From NCBI RefSeq assembly GCF_012726265.1, contig NZ_JAASAG010000003.1, positions 236,522-300,521 of the forward strand: a stretch of DNA of 64,000 nt. The letters are read 5' to 3'. Position numbers and translations under genes: made by a program. Below are positions 34,912 to 43,318 of the stretch, in pieces; positions within the stretch are counted from its first letter, which is position 1, and every line of letters begins with the position of its first letter. This DNA is from Streptomyces sp. HNM0575. Lineage in GTDB: Bacteria; Actinomycetota; Actinomycetes; Streptomycetales; Streptomycetaceae. The notes below the pieces were generated by a model. That model had not been told where the DNA came from. It saw only the letters and a program-made list of their open reading frames with translations, and ran no database searches.

Positions 34912-35580
34912 GGATCGCGCTCCTCTCGGTGCCGGCGGGCCGCGTGCGTGCGGGCGTCCGGCCGCGGTCTTCGGCCCCCCGGGGCGCGGTCCGTGCCCCG
35001 GGCCTCGCCGCCCGCCGGGTCTCGGCGGCGTCAGTTCTCCGGCTGCGGCATGCCGGGACGGCGCTCGTGGACGGTGCGTATCGCGGCGGCCGAACGGGCG
35101 GTACGGGCCGTACGGGCCGAACAGGCCACGTCGCAGCGACCCTGAGCCGCGGTCCACGGGTCATGACTGCCTGGGATCCACGGCGCCCTGCGCCCCGCCC
35201 GGCCGACCGTGCCGGCCGCCTGCTCCACCAGCCCGCGCGGACCGTACTCGGAGGCCGGGAAGCGTCCGCAACTCGTCGCCGTCGGGGTAGCCATGCGGCC
35301 CCGGGTTACCGGCCCGGCAGGCAGGAAACCCCACCGGGCGTGCAGTGACCGTCGCCCGTGCGGGGCTCGGGTGGCACAAGCCACAGCAACGAAGCGGGTG
35401 TTGACGTTTGGTGCCCCGAAGCGGGGGCAAGCGGGACAACAGTGCTTCGGAAAGAAGGCACATCCGCGGGAGCGGGACATCTTCGTCCGCTCAGGGCCGT
35501 TCAGGTCCGACCGCAGGTGCCTTCTCCCGCGGTGATTGCTCTGACGCAGTACACCGAAGGGAAGAGGGCGAGAAGCACTC
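34912..35580. other. Divergent intergenic region before the sigma factor gene
   Basis: About 670 bp without a convincing gene. TTGACG (35401-35406) is followed by an inverted repeat TGCCCC-N6-GGGGCA (35412-35429), about 150 bp upstream of the sigma factor, which may be a regulated promoter. A minus-strand frame at 35031-35293 has no ribosome-binding site and no family similarity. Confidence 0.35.
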
Positions 35581-36468
35581 ATGACCCCCGTACAGACCCG
35601 TACGAAGCGTGTTCGTCATCCGCACGACGACGCCCCCGACACCGCTGCCGACTTCCGTCGCATCGTCTCGCTGCCCGAGGGGCCGGAGAAGGAAGAGCTG
35701 AGGCAGCAGGTCGTGACGGCCTGGATGCCGATGGCCGAGCGTCTGGCACAGCGTTTCCGCAACCGCGGAGAGGCGCTGGAGGACCTTCAGCAGGTCGCCT
35801 CCCTGGGCCTGGTGAAGGCTGTCACCCGTTATGACCCCGACCGTGGCAGCGCCTTCGAGAGCTTCGCGGTGCCCACCATCGTCGGTGAGATCAAGCGCCA
35901 CTTCCGCGACCACATGTGGGGGCTGCACGTGCCGCGCCGCGTGCAGGAGCTGCGCAACCGCGTGCGCATCAGCCGCCGCGAACTGAGCATGTCCACAGCC
36001 GGCCGCAGCCCCTCCGTGGCGGAGATCGCCGAGCATGCCCGGATGTCCGAGGAGGACGTGCTCGTCGGGATGGAGGCGCTGGAGAGCTACAGCACCCTTT
36101 CCCTCGACGCCGAGCTGCCGGGCGCCGACGACGGCTACTCGCTCGCGGACACGCTGGGACGCTCCGAGCCCGGCTTCGACCACATCGTCTACCGCGAGTC
36201 GGTGAAGCCGAGGCTGGAGCGGCTGCCGGACCGTGAACGCCGCATCCTCTACCTGCGGTTCTTCTGCGACATGACGCAGACGAAGATCGCCGACCGGCTC
36301 GGCATCTCGCAGATGCACGTCTCGCGGCTGATCAGCCGTACATGCGACCGGCTCCAGCAGGAGGTCGACGCCGATCTGGAACGCGAGAGCGACAGTGACC
36401 ACGACCACGACCACGACCACGACCGCGAACCGGAACGGGAACGCGAGCGGGAGCTCGTGGCGGTCTGA
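35581..36468 (+). CDS. SigB/SigF/SigG family RNA polymerase sigma factor
   Basis: Alternative sigma factor of 295 residues for stress or development genes. Region 2 is LEDLQQVASLGLVKAVTRYD and FESFAVPTIVGEIKRHFRDHMW (core and -10 binding), region 3 VQELRNRVRISRRELS, region 4 RERRILYLRFFCDMTQTKIA and LGISQMHVSRLISRTC (the -35 HTH). An unusual tail of about 30 residues, ESDSDHDHDHDHDREPE then RERERE, is encoded by a GACCAC hexamer repeat. The ATG at 35581 is preceded by GGAAGAGGGCGAG. No anti-sigma or anti-anti-sigma gene is adjacent. Confidence 0.9.
   Translation: MTPVQTRTKRVRHPHDDAPDTAADFRRIVSLPEGPEKEELRQQVVTAWMPMAERLAQRFRNRGEALEDLQQVASLGLVKAVTRYDPDRGSAFESFAVPTIVGEIKRHFRDHMWGLHVPRRVQELRNRVRISRRELSMSTAGRSPSVAEIAEHARMSEEDVLVGMEALESYSTLSLDAELPGADDGYSLADTLGRSEPGFDHIVYRESVKPRLERLPDRERRILYLRFFCDMTQTKIADRLGISQMHVSRLISRTCDRLQQEVDADLERESDSDHDHDHDHDREPERERERELVAV
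36397..36426 (+). repeat. Hexanucleotide repeat inside the sigma factor gene
   Basis: Four perfect GACCAC copies and one GACCGC, coding for alternating Asp-His in the C-terminal tail. Such a repeat can lengthen or shorten by slippage without changing the frame. Confidence 0.85.
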
Positions 36469-36501
36469 CGGGAGACCGCCCGGCAGGTCCCCTGCCCGTC
36501 G

Positions 36502-37842
36502 TCAGCCCATCGCGAGCGCGATGTGACGGGCGATGCGCTGGACGGCCCCGGCTTCGGCGAGTTCGAAGGCACGCTCTCCGGCCGTACGGAAAAGAGTCAG
36601 CACTCCGCGCGTACGGGCGGCGCCTTCGGCGGCCTTGCCGGGGCCGTTCCCTTCGGGGGCGTTCTTTCGGGGGCCGTTCCTCAGGGGGCCGCCCCGGCCG
36701 GTGCCGTCCTCGCCCCGGCGGGAGCCGTTGCCGGGGCGCTCGCCGGGTGCGAGCGGTACGCACATCAGCGAGCCGACCGCGGCGCGCACGAGCACCGCGG
36801 ATCCGGTGTCGTCCGTACCGAAGGCCTCGGAGTCCTCGGCGCGCGTATGGAGAGCGGCGGTGCCGTTCACCACGGCGTCCTTCACGAGGGGCGCGTCGAG
36901 GGGTGCCTGCCGCATGAGCGCGTCGCGTACGTCCTCGTACGGGCCGAGCGCCACCGCCCTGCGCAGTGCGTCCCCGTCGAGGACGTCGACGATCACCCAG
37001 TCCGCGAAGCGCTCGTGGAGCACCGCCGCGGCGCGTGCCGCCACCGACTCCGGTTTCCGCTCGGCGGTCAGCAGCGCGGAGGTCATGTCGTCGGTGAGAT
37101 CGAGGAGTTCGGCGTGCCGGGACATCTCGTCCAGGTCGGGGGCGCCTGCCGGACCCGGCTCGACCGGTGGCACCTCGCCGCTCGCGTGCCCCTCCGGGCC
37201 CGGCACGACCGGCTGGAAGACGGCGAGCACGCCGCCGCGTGACTCCTGCGGCGTGGAGACGGCGCTGAGGGTCGCCCGCAGAGCCGTGTGCGGCGAGGGC
37301 CCGCCGCCTGCGCCGCCCGAACCTTTGGTGCCGCCCGAACCTTTGGTGCCGGTCGCGCCGGTCGCCTCGGCGGAGGAGCCGGGGTGCAGCAGCTGCACCC
37401 GCACGCTCCGCGCCCCCTCGCCGCGCGCCACGGCCGCGACCTGCGTACGCAGAACGGGCCGCCCGTCGTGGGTGAGCGACCCCGTGATCGACCGCCCGGC
37501 CGCATAGCCGGCGCGCACGCCGAACAGCTGTGTCGCCGCGGGGTTCAGCCGCCGTACGACCGCGTCCTTGTCGAGCAGGACCACGGGCACCGGCAGCCGG
37601 TGGAAGACGGAACGCAGCAGCTGCTGCTCGTGCCCGTCGCCGCGGCCGCCGCCGCGCCGCCCGGCCGCCGCGAGCTCCTCGTAGCGCGGCCACAGCACCT
37701 CGGCGACGTGCCGGAGCTCGAACAACGCGGCGTCGAGGGAGAGCAGCCGCTCGCTCTCCGGGAGGGAACGCGCGGCTTGCAGTTCGTCGACTCGTCGGCG
37801 GAAATCAGCCAGTTCAGCGCCGAAGCCCTCAACTTCCGTCAT
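36502..37842 (-). CDS. PAS and GAF domain signalling protein
   Basis: Cytoplasmic sensor-like protein of 446 residues without a kinase or phosphatase domain. A helical start (FRRRVDELQAARSLPESERL) precedes a PAS domain (HRLPVPVVLLDKDAVVRRLN, LFGVRAGYAAGRSITGSL, about 85-140), a Gly/Thr-rich linker with two GTKGSG copies, and a GAF domain (TAERKPESVAARAAAVLHER to IARHIALAMG, about 260-440) interrupted by a Gly/Asn/Pro insert. The start at 37842 (MTEVEGFGAELADF) is preferred over an ATG 7 codons earlier. Such proteins often feed SigB-type networks; the sigma factor gene converges on it. Confidence 0.7.
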   Translation of the reverse strand: MTEVEGFGAELADFRRRVDELQAARSLPESERLLSLDAALFELRHVAEVLWPRYEELAAAGRRGGGRGDGHEQQLLRSVFHRLPVPVVLLDKDAVVRRLNPAATQLFGVRAGYAAGRSITGSLTHDGRPVLRTQVAAVARGEGARSVRVQLLHPGSSAEATGATGTKGSGGTKGSGGAGGGPSPHTALRATLSAVSTPQESRGGVLAVFQPVVPGPEGHASGEVPPVEPGPAGAPDLDEMSRHAELLDLTDDMTSALLTAERKPESVAARAAAVLHERFADWVIVDVLDGDALRRAVALGPYEDVRDALMRQAPLDAPLVKDAVVNGTAALHTRAEDSEAFGTDDTGSAVLVRAAVGSLMCVPLAPGERPGNGSRRGEDGTGRGGPLRNGPRKNAPEGNGPGKAAEGAARTRGVLTLFRTAGERAFELAEAGAVQRIARHIALAMG

Positions 37843-37970
37843 GTAGGCAAACCTAGCGGGCATCCCTGGTCAGGGAAGCGCCAGGCCGTCCCTGCGCGAC
37901 ATTCACCAACCCTGCCCGGTCTGTGCACATGCGGCCGTTTCCCGCCCGGGTTCCCGGGCAGCCGAACGCG

Positions 37971-37979
37971 TGTGGACAA
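37971..37979 (-). promoter_or_regulatory. DnaA-box-like 9-mer
   Basis: TTGTCCACA on the minus strand, the preferred Streptomyces DnaA box. It stands alone in the divergent gap between the PAS/GAF gene and the GAF-ANTAR gene. Confidence 0.35.
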
Positions 37980-38050
37980 CCCGCATTCGCCAGGCGCCCC
38001 GGACGGTTCGCTCGCCGCGACCCTGCCCTCCCTGCTCCCCCCCGGAGGAA

Positions 38051-38767
38051 GTGGACGAACGCGGCGGCGAGATATCCCTCGCCCGCGGCTGCACCGAACT
38101 CGCCGAGCGCGCCGTCGCCAGTACGCCCGGGAGCTGCGCCGCCGCGGTGACGCTCACCGATGCGACGGGCGGCCCGCTCGCCGGTGCCCCCGAGGGGCCG
38201 GCCGCCGCCGTGACACATCCCGATGTATCGGGACTCGTCGCCGTTCAGTGGGAGTACGAGGAGGGGCCCGTGCCCGGCGCGCTGGCGAGCGGAGAGCCCG
38301 TGGTCGCGGGCGACGTGCTGCGTGAGACCCGGTGGCCGCGCTTCCGGGCCATGGCGCTCCAGCGCGGACTGCGCGCCTGTGCCACGTTTCCGTACCGCCA
38401 CGACGGCGCCGTGCTGACGGTCAGCCTCTACGCCTTCCGTCCGGAGGGCCTGGACGGCGTGGTCGCGGGCAGCGGACCGCAGCTCGCCGAACTCGCCGCA
38501 GCCGTGCTGGGCAGGGACCGCCGCTACCGCGACGCGCTCGTCGAGGTGGAACAGCTCAACTCCGCGTTGCGCTCGCGCCCCGTGGTGGACCAGGCGTGCG
38601 GGATCGTGATGGGCCACGAGCGCTGCGGCCCGGAGGAGGCCTTCGACCTGCTGCGCGCCCTGTCCCAGCGCACCAACCGCAAGCTGAGCGAACTGGCCGA
38701 GGCGATCGTGCGCAACCGGGGCCGGGGCGTCGAGGAGCACCTGGGGAAGCTGCGGAACTCGCGCTGA
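38051..38767 (+). CDS. GAF and ANTAR domain-containing regulator
   Basis: RNA-binding antiterminator-type protein of 238 residues. A GAF-like sensor (ARGCTELAERAVASTPGSC, GLVAVQWEYEEGPVPGALAS, ACATFPYRHDGAVLTVSLY) precedes the C-terminal ANTAR domain: VEVEQLNSALRSRPVVDQAC, GIVMGHERCGPEEAFDLLRA, LSQRTNRKLSELAEAIV, with the expected helical coil and three-helix bundle. The start is uncertain: the GTG at 38051 immediately follows GGAGGAA, a spacing shorter than usual; the frame is open to 37970. ANTAR proteins bind stem-loops in leader RNA; the target is unknown. Confidence 0.8.
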   Translation: MDERGGEISLARGCTELAERAVASTPGSCAAAVTLTDATGGPLAGAPEGPAAAVTHPDVSGLVAVQWEYEEGPVPGALASGEPVVAGDVLRETRWPRFRAMALQRGLRACATFPYRHDGAVLTVSLYAFRPEGLDGVVAGSGPQLAELAAAVLGRDRRYRDALVEVEQLNSALRSRPVVDQACGIVMGHERCGPEEAFDLLRALSQRTNRKLSELAEAIVRNRGRGVEEHLGKLRNSR

Positions 38768-39090
38768 GTCGATGGGCACGCTGAGCCGGTGGGGCGCGGG
38801 GAGCTGCGGGCCGGGACGCCGGGGCGCCTTCGGATCCGCGTCGGGTCCGGTTTCGTCCCCGTCGTCCGGGGGCGGCCGGGCCGTCCGGGACGGACCTCGT
38901 TCCCGGCCCGTACGCCCTGCCCTGGCGCGCCCGGCGGGGACACGTGTCGGCGCGCGCCACCGTCGGAACGTCTGCCAAGGTGGACGCATTGTGACGTTTG
39001 TCTGAATTGATGCCGGACCGCTGACCATCCGCACCGCCGGCCACCGACCGCCGCGGGTGGCGCACGGCGTCACGACGGCGGAGGCGTGGC
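38768..39090 (+). other. Intergenic region before the aminotransferase-fold gene
   Basis: About 320 bp of very GC-rich sequence with several short GC palindromes and no gene. The stretch 38988-39010 (ATTGTGACGTTTGTCTGAAT) is the only AT-richer part and may be the promoter of the downstream gene. Confidence 0.3.
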
Positions 39091-40218
39091 ATGGAGGGCA
39101 ACGCGGGCAGCGAAGGCAACGAGGCCTACCGCCAAGGCGGTTCAGCCACCGCCGTCGCCGCCTGCGGCTACTGGCGCCGCCGCGGCATGGAGACCCGCCC
39201 CGGACAGGTCGTCGCGGCCCCCAACTCCGCGCTCCTGCTCTTCGCCGTGCTCGCGACGACCGGCTGCGGAGCCGTACTGACCCCCAGGCCCTGCGAGGGC
39301 TGGTACGCGCCGCAGGCCATGCTGCTCGACCGGCCGCTGCACACCGTTCCCGTACCGGCCGAGTGCGGGGGAGTGCCCGACCCGGTCGCCCTGCGCGAGA
39401 CGGTGCGGCGCACGCGCGGCCACGGTCACGACCCTCGGGTGCTGGTCCTCTCCGTGGCCGACGACTGCACCGGTACGGCCGTGCCCCCCGAGCTGCTGCA
39501 CGAGGTCATCGAGGTCGCCGGGGACGAACGGCTGCTGATCGTCAGCGACGAGACCTGGCGCGAGACGTCACACGCACCGCACACCACGGTGGTCGTGAGC
39601 CCCGCCGAGATGATCCACGGAGGACGGGAGAGCGACGCGGTCGTCGTGCTCACGGGCCTCGGCGAGACGCTGCTGACCAGCGGCCCGGCCGCCGGGATCG
39701 CGCGCTTCCCGGACAGCGGGCGCGGGCGCGGCCTCGCCGACTCGGTACGGCAGGTGCTGCGGGTGCTGCGCACGGGGCTGAGCGGCCCGGACGACGCCGC
39801 CGTCGCCGACGCGCTCACCGAACCGGAGGCGGTGCGGAAACGGCGTGCCGCCACGGCACGCGCCTACGGCGCCGTGCTCAAGGAGCTGCACGGACTCGTC
39901 ACCGGAGCCGGTGCGCTGTGCCGCCCGCCCCGCCTCGGGCGGCATCTGTACGCGGACTTCGAGCCCGTACGGGCCCGTCTCGACGCCCGCGGCATCCGCG
40001 ACTCGGCCGCGCTGGAGGCGGAACTGGTGCGGATGTTCGGTCCGTACGCGTGCGGCGGGCACCGTCTCGGCGACGATCCGAAGGCCCTGCGCGTACGGCT
40101 GCCGGCGGGGCTGCTGACGGGGTCCGAGGAGCCCGGAGCTGCGGCATCGGCCGGGGAGAGCCGGGTACTGGAGTCGGTGCGATCTGCCCTTGCCGAACTG
40201 ACGGCCTTCCGGGAGTGA
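39091..40218 (+). CDS. Aminotransferase-fold protein lacking the PLP lysine
   Basis: Class I/II aminotransferase relative of 375 residues. The N-terminal part matches well: NEAYRQGGSATAVAACGYWR, then RPGQVVAAPNSALLLFAVLA, RPCEGWYAPQAMLL, and the PLP-pocket segment ERLLIVSDETWRETSH. About 35 residues on, where homologues carry the Schiff-base lysine (SLSKxLALGGWRxG), this protein has TGLGETLLTSGPAAGIARF; Glu192 (GAG) stands in for Lys. It should not bind PLP covalently. The ATG at 39091 follows GGAGGCGTGGC. It is coupled by GTGA overlap to the metallo-hydrolase gene, suggesting a joint, non-transaminase role. Confidence 0.7.
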   Translation: MEGNAGSEGNEAYRQGGSATAVAACGYWRRRGMETRPGQVVAAPNSALLLFAVLATTGCGAVLTPRPCEGWYAPQAMLLDRPLHTVPVPAECGGVPDPVALRETVRRTRGHGHDPRVLVLSVADDCTGTAVPPELLHEVIEVAGDERLLIVSDETWRETSHAPHTTVVVSPAEMIHGGRESDAVVVLTGLGETLLTSGPAAGIARFPDSGRGRGLADSVRQVLRVLRTGLSGPDDAAVADALTEPEAVRKRRAATARAYGAVLKELHGLVTGAGALCRPPRLGRHLYADFEPVRARLDARGIRDSAALEAELVRMFGPYACGGHRLGDDPKALRVRLPAGLLTGSEEPGAAASAGESRVLESVRSALAELTAFRE

Positions 40219-41480
40219 CCGTGGAAAAGGACCGGACGCTGCCCGATCACGACATGGAGACGGCGGAACCAGTGAGCGCGGGGGAACCGGCGGGTGCCGC
40301 GGACTCAGCGGGCTCGGCCGGGTCCGCCGGCTCGGCCCGCACGGCGGATCCGGCCCGCACGGCGAGGGCGCCGGGAGCCCCGGAGGCGGGGAGCGCGGCG
40401 CCCGCATCTGCCCCGTCCGCCGCGCTCGCTCCCGTGGAGCGCGAGCCGGCGCCGGGCACGGGACATCCGGTGCTGCACCCCGTCGGTGCCAAGCGCTTCT
40501 GGCCGCGGAGCTTCGCGCACCGCCTCAGCGCGCCGCTCCCCGACGCACGCGCGTTCCTGCGGGTCATCCGCGACGGCTCGATGCGCCCGGCACCGGAGAC
40601 GCTGAGCGACGTCGCGCGCCTTCCGTACGAGCCGGGTCCGCTGGCCGAGCCCCGCCCCGGGGAAGCGGCCGTCACATGGGCGGGGCACGCGAGTTGGGTC
40701 GTACGCGCCGGCGGGCTGACCGTGCTGACCGACCCCGTGTGGTCGCGCCGCATCCTCGGCACGCCCGCCCGTGTCACGCCGCCCGGCGTCGCCTGGGCGG
40801 ATCTTCCGCGGATCGACGCCGTGGTCGTCTCGCACAACCACTACGACCACCTCGACGCCCCGACCCTCCGCAGACTCCCGCGCGGCACGCCCCTGTTCGT
40901 GCCCGCCGGGCTGGGCCGCTGGTGCCGCAGGCGCGGCTTCACCAGCGTGACGGAGCTGGACTGGTGGGAGGCGGCGGAGCTGCCCGGAGACGACGGCCGC
41001 CGGGTCCGCTTCGAGTTCGTACCCGCACACCACTGGTCCCGCAGGACGCTGACGGACACGTGCCGTTCCCTGTGGGGCGGATGGGTGCTCACCGTGAGCG
41101 GCGACGGCCTCGGGCGGCGGCACGGGCCCGAACGGCGGGAGCAGCGCGTCTACTTCGCGGGTGACACGGGTTACGGCCACTGGTTCCCGGAGATCGGCGA
41201 CCGCTGCCCCGGAATCGATCTGGCGCTGCTGCCCGTCGGGGCGTACGAGCCGCGCTGGATGCTGCGCCCGGTGCACATGACCCCCGAGGAGGCGGTGCGG
41301 GCCTGCCGCGACGTCGGGGCGCGCGCCATGGCGCCCATGCACTACGGGACGTTCCTGCTCTCGGCGGAGCCGCCGATGCAGCCCCTGGAGCGGGTACGGG
41401 CGGCGTGGGCCGCGGCGGGACGCACGCGCGGTGACCTGTGGGACCTCCCGGTCGGGGCGTCGCGGGTGCTGCGGGCGTGA
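40215..41480 (+). CDS. MBL-fold hydrolase of the NAPE-phospholipase D / UlaG type
   Basis: Metal-dependent hydrolase of 421 residues. Residues 1-95 are low-complexity Ala/Gly/Ser/Pro. The domain carries VTWAGHASWVVRAGGLTVLT, the metal motif SHNHYDHLD (HxHxDH, near residue 210), WSRRTLTDTCRSLWGGWVL, YFAGDTGYG and PVHMTPEEAV plus MHYGTF at the end. N-acyl-phosphatidylethanolamine phospholipase D-like members act on lipids, but substrate here is unknown. The GTG at 40215 overlaps the stop of the preceding gene; an ATG at 40254 is also possible. No signal peptide. Confidence 0.82.
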   Translation: MTVEKDRTLPDHDMETAEPVSAGEPAGAADSAGSAGSAGSARTADPARTARAPGAPEAGSAAPASAPSAALAPVEREPAPGTGHPVLHPVGAKRFWPRSFAHRLSAPLPDARAFLRVIRDGSMRPAPETLSDVARLPYEPGPLAEPRPGEAAVTWAGHASWVVRAGGLTVLTDPVWSRRILGTPARVTPPGVAWADLPRIDAVVVSHNHYDHLDAPTLRRLPRGTPLFVPAGLGRWCRRRGFTSVTELDWWEAAELPGDDGRRVRFEFVPAHHWSRRTLTDTCRSLWGGWVLTVSGDGLGRRHGPERREQRVYFAGDTGYGHWFPEIGDRCPGIDLALLPVGAYEPRWMLRPVHMTPEEAVRACRDVGARAMAPMHYGTFLLSAEPPMQPLERVRAAWAAAGRTRGDLWDLPVGASRVLRA

Positions 41481-41537
41481 AGTCCGCGCGGGCGTACGGC
41501 CGCCCGTCGCCGTGGAGAGGCGCGGGTCCGCCTGCTC

Positions 41538-42266
41538 TCAGCCCGGACGGAGCCGGCGCCAGACCGCCGGCACGGCGCTGATGACGACCGTGAGGGCGAC
41601 CGCCGCCGCGACTCCCTCCCACGGCTCCGGGAAGAGGGATCCGCTGAGCAGTCCCACGGCCTGGTAGGCGACCGTCCAGGCCAGACATGCGGGCAGATTG
41701 CCGCGCACGAACTCCCTCGTGCCGATCCGCGCGAGCAGGCAGGCCAGCATCACGGGTATGCGTCCGGCGGGTATGAGGCGCGAGACGACGAGCACCGCCA
41801 CCTCGTGTTCGCGGAGCCTGTCCTGGGCCTGCCCGAGACGTTCGGGCGGTGCGTGGTCCCGCAGCCGCTCCAGCCAGCGTGATCCGCTCTTCGAGTCGAT
41901 CCCGCGCCTGCCGAGCCAGTACAGCGTGATGTCGCCGCAGAACGCGGCGGCCGCTCCCACCGCGAAGACCGCCACCAGCGCCAGCCCCGGCACGCTCTGG
42001 TGCAGGGCCACCACCGCCGCGCCGCTGACGAGGGCACCCGTGGGCACGACCGGCACCAGCGAGCCCAGCACCACGAGCAGGAAGAGGGACGGGTAGGTGA
42101 CCGCCTGCTGTGTGGACTCCGGGGGTATCGCCGTGCCCGTGCCCATCCCGCCACCGGCCGCGGCACCGGCCGCGGCACCGATGCCGAGGACGGATCCGGC
42201 GCCGATGCCTCCGCCGGCCGCGGCGTGCGCGGCCGCCCCCGCGGCGTACAGGACGTGAGCCGGCAT
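41538..42266 (-). CDS. DedA/SNARE-associated (VTT domain) membrane protein
   Basis: Integral membrane protein of 242 residues. A Gly/Ala-rich leader of about 50 residues precedes the VTT domain: SLFLLVVLGSLVPVVPTGAL, then GDITLYWLGRRGID and the conserved VVSRLIPAGRIPVMLACLL followed by FVRGNLPACLAWTVAYQAVG. The RLIPAGR segment and the F-x-x-G motif are diagnostic of DedA proteins, which act in phospholipid scrambling and undecaprenyl phosphate recycling. Its start codon shares one base with the stop of the upstream MBL gene (TGATG), so the two form an operon. Confidence 0.85.
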   Translation of the reverse strand: MPAHVLYAAGAAAHAAAGGGIGAGSVLGIGAAAGAAAGGGMGTGTAIPPESTQQAVTYPSLFLLVVLGSLVPVVPTGALVSGAAVVALHQSVPGLALVAVFAVGAAAAFCGDITLYWLGRRGIDSKSGSRWLERLRDHAPPERLGQAQDRLREHEVAVLVVSRLIPAGRIPVMLACLLARIGTREFVRGNLPACLAWTVAYQAVGLLSGSLFPEPWEGVAAAVALTVVISAVPAVWRRLRPG

Positions 42267-43039
42267 CAGGCCACCCCCAGCCGTACGCTCTCGCCGTGCG
42301 CCAGCCGGTGCACCGTCACCGCGGGCGCCAGCGCACCCGCCTTCCGCACGAACTCGTCGCCCGGCGCGTGGAATTCGTGCGGCCGCACCGCGTCCATGCC
42401 GATCGGCCAGTACGTGCCGTAGTGCACCGGCACCGCCGTGCGCGGGCGCAGGTCCACCAGGGCGCGGGCGGCGCGCTCGGCGTCCAGGTGCTCCTCGCCC
42501 AGCCACGGGCCCCAGCCGCCGACGGGCAGCAGGGCAACGTCGACGTCGCCGACGGCCTCCGCCATGCCGTCGAACAGGCCCGTGTCACCCGCGAAGTACG
42601 TACGGCCCTCGCCCTCCACGACGTATCCGAGCGCGGGCGTGCGCTGCGGCCCGTACGGCAGGCGCCGCCCGTCGTGCGCCGCGGGCACCGCACGCACCGT
42701 CACGTCCCGCACGGCGACGCACTCGCCCTCGGCGACCTCGTCGAACCGCAGCACCGGAGCGAGCCGCCGCAGCCCCGGCACCGCGCGCAGCGCGCCGCGC
42801 GGCACGATCACGCGGGTGTCGGGTGCCAGCAGGGCGAGCGAGCCGAGGTGGAGATGGTCGGCGTGGAGGTGGGAGACCAGCACCACGTCGGCGAGAGCGG
42901 CGGACGGCGGCGGCAGCGGACCGCGGCGGCGGCGCAGATGTGCCATGCGCCGCACGAGGAGAGGATCGGTGAGAACCGTCACTCCGGAGTCCCGCACCGT
43001 GGCGGTGGCGTGCCCCCACCACGTGACCTCCACCGGCAC
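42266..43039 (-). CDS. MBL-fold metallo-hydrolase
   Basis: Metal-dependent hydrolase of 257 residues in the UlaG-like group. The core is VEVTWWGHATATVRDSGVTV, VSHLHADHLHLGSLAL (HxHxDH near residue 57), RTYFAGDTGLFDGM, ALLPVGGWGPWLGEEHLD and VPVHYGTYWP. The GTG at 43039 is the best start because GGGAGGAG lies 5 nt upstream and the domain begins at once. It is coupled by TGATG to the DedA gene, so substrate may be a lipid or lipid-linked compound; this is inference. A different paralogue lies 1.6 kb away on the other strand. Confidence 0.82.
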   Translation of the reverse strand: MPVEVTWWGHATATVRDSGVTVLTDPLLVRRMAHLRRRRGPLPPPSAALADVVLVSHLHADHLHLGSLALLAPDTRVIVPRGALRAVPGLRRLAPVLRFDEVAEGECVAVRDVTVRAVPAAHDGRRLPYGPQRTPALGYVVEGEGRTYFAGDTGLFDGMAEAVGDVDVALLPVGGWGPWLGEEHLDAERAARALVDLRPRTAVPVHYGTYWPIGMDAVRPHEFHAPGDEFVRKAGALAPAVTVHRLAHGESVRLGVA

Positions 43040-43318
43040 CTGTGCTCCTCCCTGCCCGTACGGACCCGGCCTCCCGTTCGCGGCTTCGACTCGCCCCGGC
43101 CTGCGCCGTCGGGATGTGCCCCGGTCTGCCCCGTACCGGCAGGTGCGAACCGTGCGGACGACGGCCGTGTGCCCCGAGCGTATGCGCCGGCGCACAGGGG
43201 CGGGACGGGCGCTGTGTCACGAGCCGGGCGCAACGTGGAGAATCGGAGAATATCCCGCGCATCGGGTGGGTTCTCGTCTGTGGATGTGCGAGCGGAGCCG
43301 GGAGAGTCAGGAGGCGGC

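Noticed and set aside
35031..35293. Minus-strand frame MATPTATSCGRFPASEYGPR
   Set aside because: No Shine-Dalgarno sequence, compositional shadow of GC-rich DNA, no recognisable family.
10473..37979. Replication origin suggested by two DnaA-type boxes
   Set aside because: The boxes are 27 kb apart and single; an origin has clustered boxes next to dnaA/dnaN, which are absent.
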